A stretch of DNA of 64,000 nt from JAODBQ01 sp047602055 (lineage in GTDB: Bacteria > Actinomycetota > Acidimicrobiia > Acidimicrobiales > Ilumatobacteraceae). Location: contig JASGIG010000001.1 in assembly GCA_047602055.1 (NCBI GenBank), positions 558,001 to 622,000 of the forward strand, read 5' to 3'. A model generated the notes under the pieces. It was not told where the DNA came from. It ran no database searches and worked only from the letters and a program-made list of their open reading frames with translations. The translations under genes were made by a program, and so were the position numbers. This document shows, piece by piece, positions 1 to 9,128 of this stretch (position 1 is its first letter; each line of letters begins with the position of its first letter).

Positions 1-35
1 CTTTTCCGCAGTGGGGCGAACGTGGGGGTGCGCAC

Positions 36-2454
36 ATGCTCGGGGACCATCGAATCGTCGACCTCACGGACGAGCGGGGCAACCTCGCCTCGTTCATCCT
101 CGCCGGCTTCGGCGCCGACGTCGTGCTGGTCGAACCGCCGGGCGGGTCAGGGGGCCGCCGTCTCGGCCCGTTCGCCGGCGACGTCGTCGACCCGGAGCGC
201 TCGCTGACGTTCTGGGGTTGGAACCGGGGCAAGCGCAGCGCGGTCCTCGACCTCACCACCGCCGACGGTCAGGCCGGACTGGCCGCGCTGTGCGCCGACG
301 CCGACGTCGTCATCGAGTGCGGTGCCGTCCCCGTCGACCTGGCCGCGCTGCGTGCCGCCAACCCGGCGCTGGTCACCGTGTCGATCTCGCCGTTCGGCGG
401 CACGGGTCCGAAGGCCGACTGGCCGGGCACCGATCTCACCGTCGACGCCGCCAGCGGCCACCTGCTGGGCACCGGCGACGAGGACCGGGCACCGTTGCGC
501 AGCACCGCGCCACAGGTCTTCCTGCACGCCAGCGCCGACGCCGCGGCCGGTGCGCTCGTCGCCCTGGCCGAACGACGCGCCAGCGGCCTCGGCCAGCACG
601 TCGACATCTCCGCACAGCGGTCGATGATGCAGGCGACGCAGAGCTACTCACTGGCCGCCGCGCTCCACGGCCCGGACGCCCTGCGCGCCTCCGGCGGGAT
701 CAAGGCGGGCCAGCTCGACATCCAGCTGCGCTGGGCGTGCCAGGACGGCTACGTGTCGATCACGTTCCTGTTCGGCTCGTCCATCGGCCCGTTCTCGGCG
801 CGGCTGATGCAGTGGATCCACGAGGAGGGCTTCTGCGACGAGGCCACCCGTGACAAGGACTGGATCGAGTACACGGCGATGCTCTACGACGGTCGCGAGC
901 CATCGTCGGAGTACGACCGGGTCAAGGACATCATCACCGCCTTCTGCGCGACGAAGACCAAGGACGAGCTGCTCCAGGCGGCCTGCGACCGGATGCTGCT
1001 GATCGCCCCGGTGACGACGCCGGAGGACGTCGTCAACAGCAAGCAGTTCGCCGCCCGCGAGTTCTTCGACCTCGTCGACGACGAGGTGATCTCACCCGAC
1101 GGCCCGGTGACCGCCCCCGGCCCCTACGCCTGGCCGTCGACGTCGGAGCCGATCCGGCTCGGCCGGGCGCCGCGGCTCGGCGAGCACACCGACGCGGTGC
1201 GGTCCGCCCCGTGGTCCCCACGGGAGGCACCGGCCGCCGCCACGGCCGGCACGCGCGCCGCGCCGTTCGCCGGGATCAAGGTCCTCGACATGACCTGGGC
1301 GATGTCCGGGCCGGCCACCACCCGGGTGATGGCCGACTTCGGCGCCGAGGTGGTCCGCATCGAGAACAGTCGCCACCTCGACGTCGCCCGCACCGTCGGC
1401 CCGTTCGTCAACGACGTGCCCGGCAACGACTCGTCGGGGCTGCTGTTCAACATGACCACCGGCAAGCGCAGCATCAGCGTCGACCTCACCACCGAGGGCG
1501 GGCGCGAGCTGCTCGACGACCTGATCCGCTGGGCCGACGTGCTGATCGAGTCGTACTCGCCCCGCGGCAAGGTGGCGCTCGACCTGGAGACCGAGCGGGT
1601 GCGGGCGCTCAACCCACGCCTGGTGATGCTGTCGACCTGCCTGTTCGGCCAGACCGGGCCGCTGCGCCGCTATGCCGGGTTCGGCACGATGGGCGCCTCG
1701 CTCGCAGGCTTCTTCCACCTCGTCGGCTGGCCGGACCGGCCGCCGTCGGGGCCGTTCGGGGCGTACAGCGACTACCCGTCGCCGCGGATGTCGCTGTGCG
1801 CGATCCTCGCCGCCCTGACCGACCGGGAGCGCACGGGCGAGGGGACGTACATCGACTTCGCCCAGGCCGAATCGTGCATCCACTTCCTCACGCCGGCCAT
1901 CCTCGACCAGACGGTCAACGGTCGCACCCAGCACCCGATCGGCAACGACGACCCGCACATGTCGCCGCACGGCGTGTACCGCAGCGCCGACGACGAGCAG
2001 TGGATCGCGATCGCCTGCCGCGACGATGCCGACTGGCAGGCGTTGGCCGGGCTGGTCGGGCGCGACGACCTCGCCGGGCTGAGCCTCGCCGAGCGCGTCG
2101 CCCGCCGGGACGAGCTGAACGGCGTCGTCGAGGCGTGGACGGCCGCGCGCGTCGTCCGACGAGGCGATGCACGCCGCGCTCGCCGCCGGCGTCCCGGCGC
2201 ACACCGTGCAGAGCTCGGGCGACTGCCTCGTCGACCCGCAGCTGGTCCACCACGACCACTTCGTCGAGCTGCCCCATCCCGAGCACGGCACGATCACCGT
2301 GGAGAACAGCCGCCTCTCCTTGAGCGCGACGCCGGCGCGGGTGCACGGCACGCCGCCGTTCCTCGGCCAGGACACCGTCGACGTGCTGACCGAGATGCTC
2401 GGCTACGACGACGACCGCCTCGGCGAGCTGTTCGCCGCCGGCGCGCTCGACTGA
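36..2454 (+). CDS. Double-domain CaiB/BaiF (family III) CoA transferase, frameshifted
   Basis: The protein has two tandem family III CoA-transferase domains. The first covers roughly residues 1-395. The second starts near residue 408 with the typical opening FAGIKVLDMTW followed by GAEVVRIE. Family members move CoA between carboxylic acids in the cytoplasm; the substrate cannot be read from the sequence. A segment GTDLTVDAASG (about 131-141) of domain 1 holds candidate catalytic aspartates. The frame breaks in a GCGCGC run near 2145-2151: the upstream frame reads into Arg-rich nonsense, while one base later the protein resumes as ASSDEAMHAALAAGVPAHTVQ and ends at 2454. Removing one base restores about 806 residues, close to other fused CoA transferases. 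This is probably an assembly indel, but a real pseudogene is not excluded. The ATG at 36 follows a G-rich stretch. Confidence 0.85.
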
Positions 2455-2460
2455 GCCTCG

Positions 2461-2517
2461 TTCGTGCTTCGATCGCTGCCAAGCTGCTCCCTGCGCCTGC
2501 CGTGCGCGCCGCCTCCT
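2461..2517 (+). repeat. 3'-end dispersed repeat, copy 1 (degenerate)
   Basis: The copy begins 7 nt after the CoA-transferase stop and runs in the same direction. It matches the first approximately 55 nt of the six-copy family (CGTGCTTCGATCGCTGCC, then AAGCTGCTCCCTGCGCC) and then diverges. The small hairpin of the other copies is damaged here, because GCAGC has become GCTGC. Confidence 0.7.
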
Positions 2518-2680
2518 CGACGCCACCACCCACCTCGCCATCCCGGACACGCCACGCGACAGCCAGCCGGCAGGATCCTCGCCATCGGCGCCTGCGCAGC
2601 CGTTGGCGTCGTGCGCGGCGCGGTCCGTCGTCAAGCTCCAAGGTTGACGACGGATTCGGCCGATCCGGCGCGACCCGTCG

Positions 2681-3938
2681 TCAAGAACCGGTGAACGGGG
2701 TGAGCGTGCCGTCGGCGGCATGCAGCACGACATCCCGTTCGAGCACCTCGACGTCGCTGCGGCCGGCCAGCTCGGCGAGCACGGCGTCGGACACCCACAG
2801 GTCGTGGCAGTGCAGCGTGTCGACGATGCGCGTGGCGCGCACCGCCGAGTGGTCGACGACGCCGGCGCCGCGCAGGCACAGCTCCCACGCGTGAGCGTCG
2901 TCGTCGGCGACGACGGGGAGCTTGCCGCGCAGCAGGAACCCGGAGGTGACGATGTTGGTGCGCGTCGCCTCGTGGTCGATGGCCTCGGCCAGGCGGCGGG
3001 TGACGACGTCGGCCAGACCCATCCCGGTGGCGTTGCCGTGCGACGCCGCGGTCAGCTCGTGGACGGCGATCATCCCGATGCGCGGCGCCGGCGGGTCCGG
3101 GTCGCCGTTGATCATCGTCCGGCCGATGACGTTCGTGTCGATGCCGACGCCGCTGACGTCCTTGCCCATCCGGTCGATCAGCAGCACGTCGAGGTCGTCG
3201 ACGGGGAGACGCCCGGCGTGCGCCGTCGCCAGCGCCAGCAGCGCCGGCTCGCCGTCGGCGATCGCCGCCGCCGGCAGGGCGTGCACGGCCATCGTCTGGT
3301 CGAGGGCGTTCTCGACGATGCCGACGCCGAGCACGACGTTCGTGTTCGCCAGGACGTGCCGGGCGACGCGCGGCATCAGCTCGCGGCAGGCCGCGGGTGC
3401 CGTGGGCGTGCAGCGCCTCGGCCTGGACCCGCTTGCCGAGGCCGATCGCCGCCATCTTCATCAACCCGCTCTCGTACGGGCCGTGGAAGTCGGTGTGCTG
3501 CTTGACGCGGTTGACGAGGATCGTCGCCGACGCCGCGGCGGCGTGAGCGTCGGTGACCACCGGGACCGGCAGATCGTGGGCGCCGGGGACGGCGACGACG
3601 TCCATCGACGAGCGCACCGCGCAGCCCATCCAGCCGTCGACGAAGCCGTACGACGCCAGCACGTCGGCCTGCCCTTCGGCGGTGGCGCCGCCGTGGCTGC
3701 CCATCGCCGGGACGAGGAACGGCTCGGCGCCGTGGGCCCGGACCCACCCGACCACCCGCTCGACGACGATCGCCAGGTCGGCGATCCCCCGCGACCCGAT
3801 CGTGACGGCCACCTCACCGCCCGCCGGCAGGACGACGCCGCAGTCGCCGAGCGTGGCGCCGGTGGCGGCTGCGACGTCGTCGAGCCGCGGATGGTCGCCG
3901 GTGATCCGAACCCGATGGAAGCGCAGTTCGTCACTCAT
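2681..3938 (-). CDS. LarA-like (DUF2088) nickel-pincer hydroxyacid racemase/epimerase, frameshifted
   Basis: The N-terminal half contains the LarA-family segment VKQHTDFHGPYESGLMKM followed by AIGLGKR. The downstream half continues with RHVLANTNVVLGVGIVENA and IDRMGKDVSGVGIDTNV. Known LarA proteins racemise or epimerise 2-hydroxy acids with a nickel-pincer nucleotide; which acid is used here is unknown. The first frame degenerates after GTRGL. Deleting one C near 3388 restores GTRGLRELMPRVARHVLA, giving about 419 residues with a stop at 2681, so this is very likely one gene with a one-base insertion. It lies downstream of the PdxA2/kinase pair on the same strand, which fits a sugar-acid or hydroxy-acid pathway (inference). 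The ATG is at 3938. Confidence 0.82.
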
Positions 3939-4091
3939 GAGCGCCGCCCGCCGTCGGCCAGGCGGAGTCGACCGGCGAGCTGCACGACGACCTCGATCCG
4001 CCCGCCGCTGGTCCTCGCCACCGCTCCTCGCCGACGGCCGAGGTACGGCGACGGCGACGATCCGAACGGTGCCGTGACGCCGATTCCCCGC

Positions 4092-5096
4092 TCATGACTG
4101 ACGCCCCGCCAGCTTCCAGGCGTAGGCCAGGGCATGGCGCAGCGAGTCGGTGAAGGCGACGCCCTGCCAGGCGATGTCGAACGCCGTGCCGTGGTCGACC
4201 GACGTGCGGATGATCGGCAGCCCGAGCGTGACGTTGACGCCCGAGTCGAACGCCAGCAACTTCATCGGGCCATGCCCCTGGTCGTGGTACATGCACACGA
4301 TCGCGTCGTAGCGGCGACGGTGCACGGCCTGGAAGAACACGGTGTCGGCGGGGTGCGGGCCGCTCGCGTCGATGCCCCGCTCCACCGCGGCGGCGATCGC
4401 CGGCGCGATGTGCTCGGCGTCCTCGGTGCCGAACAGGCCGTGCTCGCCGGCGTGGGGGTTGAGCCCGCAGACGGCGACGCGTGGCCGGTCGAGGAACCGG
4501 CGCAGCGTGGCGTCGGTCAGCTCGACGACGTCGAGCACCCGTGGCGCCCGGGTGCGCTCGATCGCCTCGCGCAGCGAGCAGTGCGTGCTGACGTGGGTGA
4601 CGGCGATCGACCCGCCACCGTCGAGCGCGGCGGTGAGCATCATCGTCACCTTCGGGGCGCCGCAGCGCTCGGCGATCAGCTCGGTGTGCCCGACGAAGCC
4701 GGCATCGGACAGCTGCGTCGCCTCCTTGTTCATCGGCATCGTCACCACGCCGGCGACGCGACCGGCGAGCGCGTCGTCGGTGGCCCGCAGGACGTAGTCG
4801 CGCGCCGCCGCGCCGGCAGCGGCATCGAGCTGCCCAGGGCGATGGTCAACGGCGCCCAGCCGGCCGAGGTCGACGACGTTCAACACACTCGGATCGCGGT
4901 CGTCGCCGGGCTCGACGGTGCGGACGTCGACGTCGATGCCGAGCAGTTCGGCGCCGCGACGCAGGATCGCCGCATCGCCGTAGACGAGCACGTCGCCGCC
5001 GAGACCGACCGTCGCATGGTGGCGCAGGACGATCTCCGGGCCGATCCCGGAAGCGTCGCCCATCGTGATCGCCATCGGTGCCGTGCTCGTCGTCAT
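4092..5096 (-). CDS. pdxA2: PdxA2-type 4-phospho-hydroxy-acid dehydrogenase (PdxA family)
   Basis: This 334-residue PdxA-family NAD-dependent dehydrogenase opens with AITMGDASGIGPEI. Metal and substrate-site segments include the GHTELIAERCGAPKVTMML region, LNPHAGEHGLFG and YHDQGHGPMK. PdxA makes the pyridoxal precursor from 4-phosphohydroxythreonine. PdxA2 paralogues instead oxidise and decarboxylate 4-phospho-D-threonate or erythronate to dihydroxyacetone phosphate. The ATG at 5096 overlaps the stop of a DUF1537 kinase (ATGA), and this kinase-PdxA2 pairing is the recognised signature of the catabolic type, so I favour PdxA2. Family assignment is firm; the substrate is inferred from context. 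Confidence 0.9.
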   Translation of the reverse strand: MTTSTAPMAITMGDASGIGPEIVLRHHATVGLGGDVLVYGDAAILRRGAELLGIDVDVRTVEPGDDRDPSVLNVVDLGRLGAVDHRPGQLDAAAGAAARDYVLRATDDALAGRVAGVVTMPMNKEATQLSDAGFVGHTELIAERCGAPKVTMMLTAALDGGGSIAVTHVSTHCSLREAIERTRAPRVLDVVELTDATLRRFLDRPRVAVCGLNPHAGEHGLFGTEDAEHIAPAIAAAVERGIDASGPHPADTVFFQAVHRRRYDAIVCMYHDQGHGPMKLLAFDSGVNVTLGLPIIRTSVDHGTAFDIAWQGVAFTDSLRHALAYAWKLAGRQS

Positions 5097-6277
5097 CGCC
5101 CTTCGCCCCCGGTCACGAGATCGACCAGCGCCCGTGGATCGCCGAAGCCACCAGCCTTGGTGACCACCAGCGGCCCGCTCCCGTCGGCCCGTCGGGACCA
5201 CGGGATGCCAGGCGCCACCGTACCGCCGGCCACGAGCACGCCGTCGCCGAGCACCGCCGCGGCGGTGTCGCCCCCGACGAGCACCAACGTCGCGACGTTC
5301 CCACCGGCGAGCCGCCGGCGAGCCGTCGCGGCGAGCTCGGCAGCAACCCGCTCGGCGTCGGCATCCGCAACGGGCCCGTCGACCACCGCCGTGACGAGCA
5401 CCTCCACGTCGACCCCCGCATCGTCGAGCGCGGCCACCTGCCCCCGAGCCACCGGGTGCAAGCTCCCGACCACCACGAGCACCGGCGACGGCAGCCGTCC
5501 ACCCCCGCTCGAACGTGTCAGCGCCCGGCCGGAACCATCACGGTCAACGCCCGACAAGAACCCGACCGACAACGAACCCGGCACGCCACCGCCTGGACTC
5601 GTCGTGCCCTGACCGTCGATCACGCCGTCATTGCGCGACACGACGACGTCGACAGCGGCTGCGAGCGCGGCGGACGTGCCGGCGAGCACGACGTCGTCGG
5701 CCGCGGCCCAGGCCTCGGCGATCGCGGCCAGGTCGGCGTCAGCCGTCGCATCGCACACCGCGAAGCCGGGGGCGGCAGGATCGAGCAGCCAGCCCATCAC
5801 CTCGACGGCACCGGCGAGCAACACCACCGGCCCGGCGCCGGCATCCTCCAGCACCACCGATGGCCGAGCCTCGACCGGTCCGTGACGCGGATCGTCGAGC
5901 GTCAACGGTCGGCCGTCGACGTGGACGACGCCACCGCAGCACGTCCGCCCCAGCCGCGGCAGCGCCGGGACGACGAGCACCCGGCAGCGAGTCGCCCGCT
6001 GCACGGCGACGAGCTCGTCGGCCCAGCGACCGCGCAGCGTCGAGTCGATCTTGTGCAACCGTCGTCTCGCCGGCACCGACCAATCCGACGCGCGTGACGC
6101 CACCACCGACGCCGACAGATGCCGGCTGGCGAGATCGACGACGAGCACCGGCGAGGCCGGCGGCGCCGTCCCACCGTGCACCACGACCGGCACCGGTCCG
6201 GCAGCGACGGCCAGCGAGCCGGCGACCTCCAGCGCGCCGGTGCGGTCGTCGGCGAGCACCAGCCACTCCAACACCAC
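5093..6277 (-). CDS. Four-carbon acid sugar kinase (OtnK/DtnK, DUF1537 family)
   Basis: The protein is about 394 residues and starts VVLEWLVLADDRTGALEVAG, the DUF1537 N-terminal signature. It carries HKIDSTLRGRWADEL mid-domain and a C-terminal nucleotide-binding part ending GGFGDPRALVDLVTG. The family phosphorylates C4 sugar acids (D-threonate, D- or L-erythronate) for the partner PdxA2 or aldolase enzymes. The stop overlaps the pdxA2 start by 4 nt, indicating translational coupling. The GTG at 6277 is chosen because the frame upstream is low-complexity shadow sequence; the GTG at 6274 is equally possible. Upstream of it a small lipoprotein-like frame runs divergently. Confidence 0.88.
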   Translation of the reverse strand: MVLEWLVLADDRTGALEVAGSLAVAAGPVPVVVHGGTAPPASPVLVVDLASRHLSASVVASRASDWSVPARRRLHKIDSTLRGRWADELVAVQRATRCRVLVVPALPRLGRTCCGGVVHVDGRPLTLDDPRHGPVEARPSVVLEDAGAGPVVLLAGAVEVMGWLLDPAAPGFAVCDATADADLAAIAEAWAAADDVVLAGTSAALAAAVDVVVSRNDGVIDGQGTTSPGGGVPGSLSVGFLSGVDRDGSGRALTRSSGGGRLPSPVLVVVGSLHPVARGQVAALDDAGVDVEVLVTAVVDGPVADADAERVAAELAATARRRLAGGNVATLVLVGGDTAAAVLGDGVLVAGGTVAPGIPWSRRADGSGPLVVTKAGGFGDPRALVDLVTGGEGR

Positions 6278-6310
6278 CCCAGTGTGGCAGCGCGTGTGCT
6301 GCGAAGATCG

Positions 6311-6754
6311 GTGAAGGCGTGACCGGACCCTCCTCACCGCCGTGCCGCTCACCTCCTCCGCCGTGATCGCCGCCTGCGGTGACGACGACAAGTGCTCCGT
6401 CACCTCGTCCCTGCGGCAGATGCGACGGCCACCGGCGACACCGGCGACCTCGCGCCGTTCGACGCGTTCGGCGTCGGCTCCGCCCACGGCGACGAAGGCG
6501 CGCAGGCCGTGCTCGCCTACCGCTTCGCGGGCGAGGACAGCGCCTCGGCGCAGAGCGCTGACGTCCTGCGGGCGATGTTCGAGGACGGCACCTCGGTGCA
6601 GACCTGGGAGCCTCGGAGCGAGCGTGCGCGCGTCGACGACGTCGAGGTGGACGGACATGTCGTCGTGGTGACGCTCGACGTCCCCGACAGTCGCTCGCCA
6701 GGCGTGACGTTCCAGGCGATCTTCGTCCACGAGCCGTTCACGGTGTCGACGTGA
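6311..6754 (+). pseudogene. Small secreted lipoprotein gene, disrupted frame
   Basis: One frame (about 6315-6395) reads RRDRTLLTAVPLTSSAV followed by IAACGDDD, a textbook lipoprotein signal with lipobox IAAC, but it has no start codon because TGA precedes it at 6312. A second frame (from about 6400) continues with protein-like sequence, DAFGVGSAHGDEGAQAVLAYRF and VTFQAIFVHEPFTVST, ending at 6754. Joining them needs one extra base removed near the GTGAAGG at 6311 and one base added near 6400. The 3' end overlaps the convergent phosphotransferase gene by 17 nt. No known family is recognised. Confidence 0.5.
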
Positions 6755-7430
6755 GATAGCGGGCGAGACGCTCGCGCTCCGACGCCGACGTGTTCTTGTC
6801 GGCAATCCGATCGGCGGCGACGCGCCCCAGCCACGCCCGTGCGCCGGCGCGGTCGACGCCGCGCAGGAACGCGTCGAGCAGGATCCTGCGGGCGGCGGCC
6901 TGCAAGCTCCGTCGGAGGCGATCGTCGGGCAGGCCGAGCTCGGCGACGATCAGCCACGTCGTGGCCAGGTCCATCCGCCGGTCGCCGGCACCGGCGTTGG
7001 TCCAGTCGATGAGGACCGGGCCGTCCGCAGCGAGCATGACGTTGTCGGGATGGAGGTCGCGGTGGACGACGCCGGGCCGGGCATCGCCGACATCGCCACG
7101 CTGCGGCATCCAGTCGGCGACGGGGACGGCGTCGAGCGTGTGGTGGAGATCGGCAAGCAGTCGGCCCACCGCCGGCAGCCGCCACGGACGGGTCATCAAC
7201 CCGTCGAGCGCGGCCCGACCGTCGACGCGCGCCATCACCAGATCCGAACCGTCGCTGTCGAACACCTCCGGCACTGCAACGCCGTGGGTGCGTGCCCACG
7301 TCATCATCCGAGCCTCGGCGGCGGTGTCGCGTGCCCAGCGGGAGCGGCGCAGCGCCCTTCCGCCGCCGATGTCGTAGACCAGCGAGTCCCGACCCTCCCC
7401 GATCAACCGCCCCGGCTCCCCCACGGGCAC
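6738..7430 (-). CDS. Aminoglycoside phosphotransferase (APH)-family kinase
   Basis: This is a 230-residue protein kinase-like phosphotransferase with catalytic loop HRDLHPDN (about 123-130) and metal-binding IDWTNAG (about 141-147). The short N-lobe begins with GEGRDSLVYDIGGG, a glycine-rich nucleotide loop. Members phosphorylate antibiotics, choline, homoserine or other small alcohols; nothing here identifies the substrate, and resistance should not be assumed. GTG at 7430 is the first plausible start and lies only 18 nt from the divergent MazG-like gene, so the two promoters overlap. The C-terminus ends at 6738, inside the end of the convergent lipoprotein remnant. Confidence 0.85.
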   Translation of the reverse strand: MPVGEPGRLIGEGRDSLVYDIGGGRALRRSRWARDTAAEARMMTWARTHGVAVPEVFDSDGSDLVMARVDGRAALDGLMTRPWRLPAVGRLLADLHHTLDAVPVADWMPQRGDVGDARPGVVHRDLHPDNVMLAADGPVLIDWTNAGAGDRRMDLATTWLIVAELGLPDDRLRRSLQAAARRILLDAFLRGVDRAGARAWLGRVAADRIADKNTSASERERLARYLTSTP

Positions 7431-7448
7431 AACCGTAGGCTGCCGCCG

Positions 7449-7730
7449 ATGGACATCGCCGCCCTGCAGGACGTGATCGAACGCACCTACGGCGAGCGCG
7501 ACCGGGCGCGAGGCACCGCGGCGACGGTGGCATGGCTGTGCGAGGAGGTCGGCGAGCTCGCTCAGGCCGTCCGCAAGGGCACGCCCGAGCAGCAGGCCCA
7601 CGAGTTCGCCGACGTCGTCGCCTGGGTGGCGACGCTCGCCAACCAGATGGGCGTCGACCTCACTGCCGCCCTGCAGCGCTACGCCACCGGCTGCCCGAGG
7701 TGCAGCACCTTGCCCTGCACCTGCCCGTAG
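7449..7730 (+). CDS. MazG-like nucleotide pyrophosphohydrolase with Cys-rich tail
   Basis: This 93-residue all-alpha NTP pyrophosphohydrolase fold protein has the MazG metal motif: CEEVGELAQAV (EExxE) around residue 31 and HEFADVVAWVATLAN (ExxD) around residue 51. Such proteins hydrolyse (d)NTPs to NMPs for pool sanitation. The last residues form CPRCSTLPCTCP, with a CxxC plus CxC arrangement that could bind zinc; a typical MazG domain has no such tail. The ATG at 7449 is preferred over upstream in-frame starts, which would overlap the divergent kinase gene. Confidence 0.82.
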   Translation: MDIAALQDVIERTYGERDRARGTAATVAWLCEEVGELAQAVRKGTPEQQAHEFADVVAWVATLANQMGVDLTAALQRYATGCPRCSTLPCTCP

Positions 7731-7766
7731 CGCGCCAGCCGGGGCCGCGCTGCCGGTGCTGCGGTC

Positions 7767-7822
7767 CGCACGAGGCCCGGCCACCGTCACGCGCGGCGGC
7801 GCGACCGCCAGGGAGCCCGCCG
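7767..7822 (-). repeat. Second 3'-end repeat family, copy A (after asd)
   Basis: Read on the minus strand, this block downstream of asd contains GGCGGGCTCC, then a strong hairpin GGCGGTCGCGCCGCC, and about 20 nt later GCCTCGTGCGG. The same arrangement occurs downstream of the methyltransferase gene at 9052-9107. It may act in transcript termination or 3'-end stability (inference). Confidence 0.55.
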
Positions 7823-7864
7823 CACAGCGGGAGCGGCGAAAGCGAGCGGACGCCAGTCCCGCTG

Positions 7865-8887
7865 CTACAGGAACAACTCCGCGATCTGGACGGCGTTGAG
7901 CGCGGCGCCCTTGCGGAGGTTGTCGTTCGACACGAACAGGGCGAGGCCACGGCTCGGGTCCTCGAGCGACTCGTCGCGGCGGATTCGCCCGACATAGCTC
8001 GGGTCCTGCCCGGCGGCCTCCAGCGGCGTCGGGATGTCGCTGAGCACGACCCCCGGCGCGGCGGCGAGCAGCTCGGTGGCCCGCGCCACGCTGATCGGCC
8101 GCTCGAACGTGCAGTTGAGGCTCAACGAGTGACCGGTGAACACCGGCACGCGCACGCACGTCCCGCTCACCCGCAGGCCCGGGATGGCCAGGATCTTGCG
8201 GGTCTCGTTGCGCAGCTTCTGCTCCTCGTCGGTCTCGAACAGGCCGTCGTCGACGAGCTTGCCGGCGTACGGGAGCACGTTGAAGGCGATCGGCTTGGCG
8301 AACTTGGTCGGCGCCGGGAACGTCACCGCCCCACCGTCGAAGGTCAGCTCGGCGGCGCGGTCGACCACCTCGCGGGCCTGCTTGTCCAGCTCGTCGACAC
8401 CGGCGAGGCCGCCACCGCTGACCGCCTGGTACGTCGCCGCGACGAGGCCGACGAGGCCGGCCTCGTCGTGCAGCGGCTTGAGCACGGGCATCGCCGCCAT
8501 CGTCGTGCAGTTCGGGTTGGCGATGATCCCCTTGCGGGCGTTGGCGATCTCGGCGCCGTTGACCTCGCTGACGACGAGCGGCACGTCCGGGTCCATCCGC
8601 CACGCCGACGAGTTGTCGATGACGGTGACGCGAGCCGCAGCGAACTTCGGGGCGAGCGTCTTCGACGACGTCGCGCCGGCGGAGAACAGGGCGACGTCGA
8701 GACCGGTCGGGTCGGCCAGTTCGGCGTCCTCGACGGTGACGTCGGTGCCCTGCCACGGCAACGTGGTGCCGGCCGACCGCGAGGAGGCGAAGTAGCGGAT
8801 CTCCGACACAGGGAAGTTGCGCTCGGCGAGGATGGCCCGCATCACCGAGCCGACCTGCCCCGTCGCACCGACGACACCGATCTTCAT
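7865..8887 (-). CDS. asd: Aspartate-semialdehyde dehydrogenase
   Basis: This 340-residue enzyme reduces aspartyl phosphate to aspartate semialdehyde for lysine, methionine, threonine and diaminopimelate synthesis. The start MKIGVVGATGQVGSVMRAIL is the NADP-binding Rossmann motif. The active-site Cys lies in NPNCTTM (about Cys127). The substrate-binding stretch AVSGGGLAGVDEL and the C-terminal region with VPVFTGHSLSLN are intact. The ATG at 8887 begins exactly at the Rossmann strand. lysC lies about 1.2 kb upstream on the same strand with a methyltransferase between them, so the two aspartate-pathway genes may share regulation, but they are not tightly coupled. Confidence 0.96.
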   Translation of the reverse strand: MKIGVVGATGQVGSVMRAILAERNFPVSEIRYFASSRSAGTTLPWQGTDVTVEDAELADPTGLDVALFSAGATSSKTLAPKFAAARVTVIDNSSAWRMDPDVPLVVSEVNGAEIANARKGIIANPNCTTMAAMPVLKPLHDEAGLVGLVAATYQAVSGGGLAGVDELDKQAREVVDRAAELTFDGGAVTFPAPTKFAKPIAFNVLPYAGKLVDDGLFETDEEQKLRNETRKILAIPGLRVSGTCVRVPVFTGHSLSLNCTFERPISVARATELLAAAPGVVLSDIPTPLEAAGQDPSYVGRIRRDESLEDPSRGLALFVSNDNLRKGAALNAVQIAELFL

Positions 8888-9051
8888 GGCCGGCCAGGCT
8901 AACGGCGCTCGCCGACACCCGATCCGGAATACCCCTGCCACCCGCGCCGCGATGAGCGATGAGCCGAACCGTCCGTGTCACAAGTCATCGCGCCCCGGGT
9001 GAGGGCCCGGGAACGGGGCCCCAGCGAGCGCCAGCGAGCGGACCGCTTCGG

Positions 9052-9107
9052 CCCGTACGAGGCTCCTGCCGGGCGCACCCGGCGGCGCGACCGCCAGGAG
9101 CCCGCCG
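9052..9107 (-). repeat. Second 3'-end repeat family, copy B (after methyltransferase)
   Basis: On the minus strand, starting about 20 nt after the methyltransferase stop, the sequence shows GGCGGGCTCC, the hairpin GGCGGTCGCGCCGCC, then GCCTCGTACGG. It matches copy A near asd. The flanking 8888-9128 region holds no gene I can support. Confidence 0.55.
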
Positions 9108-9128
9108 GACAGATCGGCCGCAGGCCGA

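Noticed and set aside
3935..4078. 48-codon minus-strand frame between pdxA2 and the LarA-like gene (ends GGRIEVVVQLAGRLRL)
   Set aside because: It has tidy spacing and an ATGA overlap with the LarA start, but no recognisable ribosome site or family. Too weak to list as a gene.
6738..7430. Calling the APH-family kinase an antibiotic-resistance gene
   Set aside because: The fold is shared with many metabolic kinases, and nothing in the sequence or neighbourhood points to an aminoglycoside substrate.
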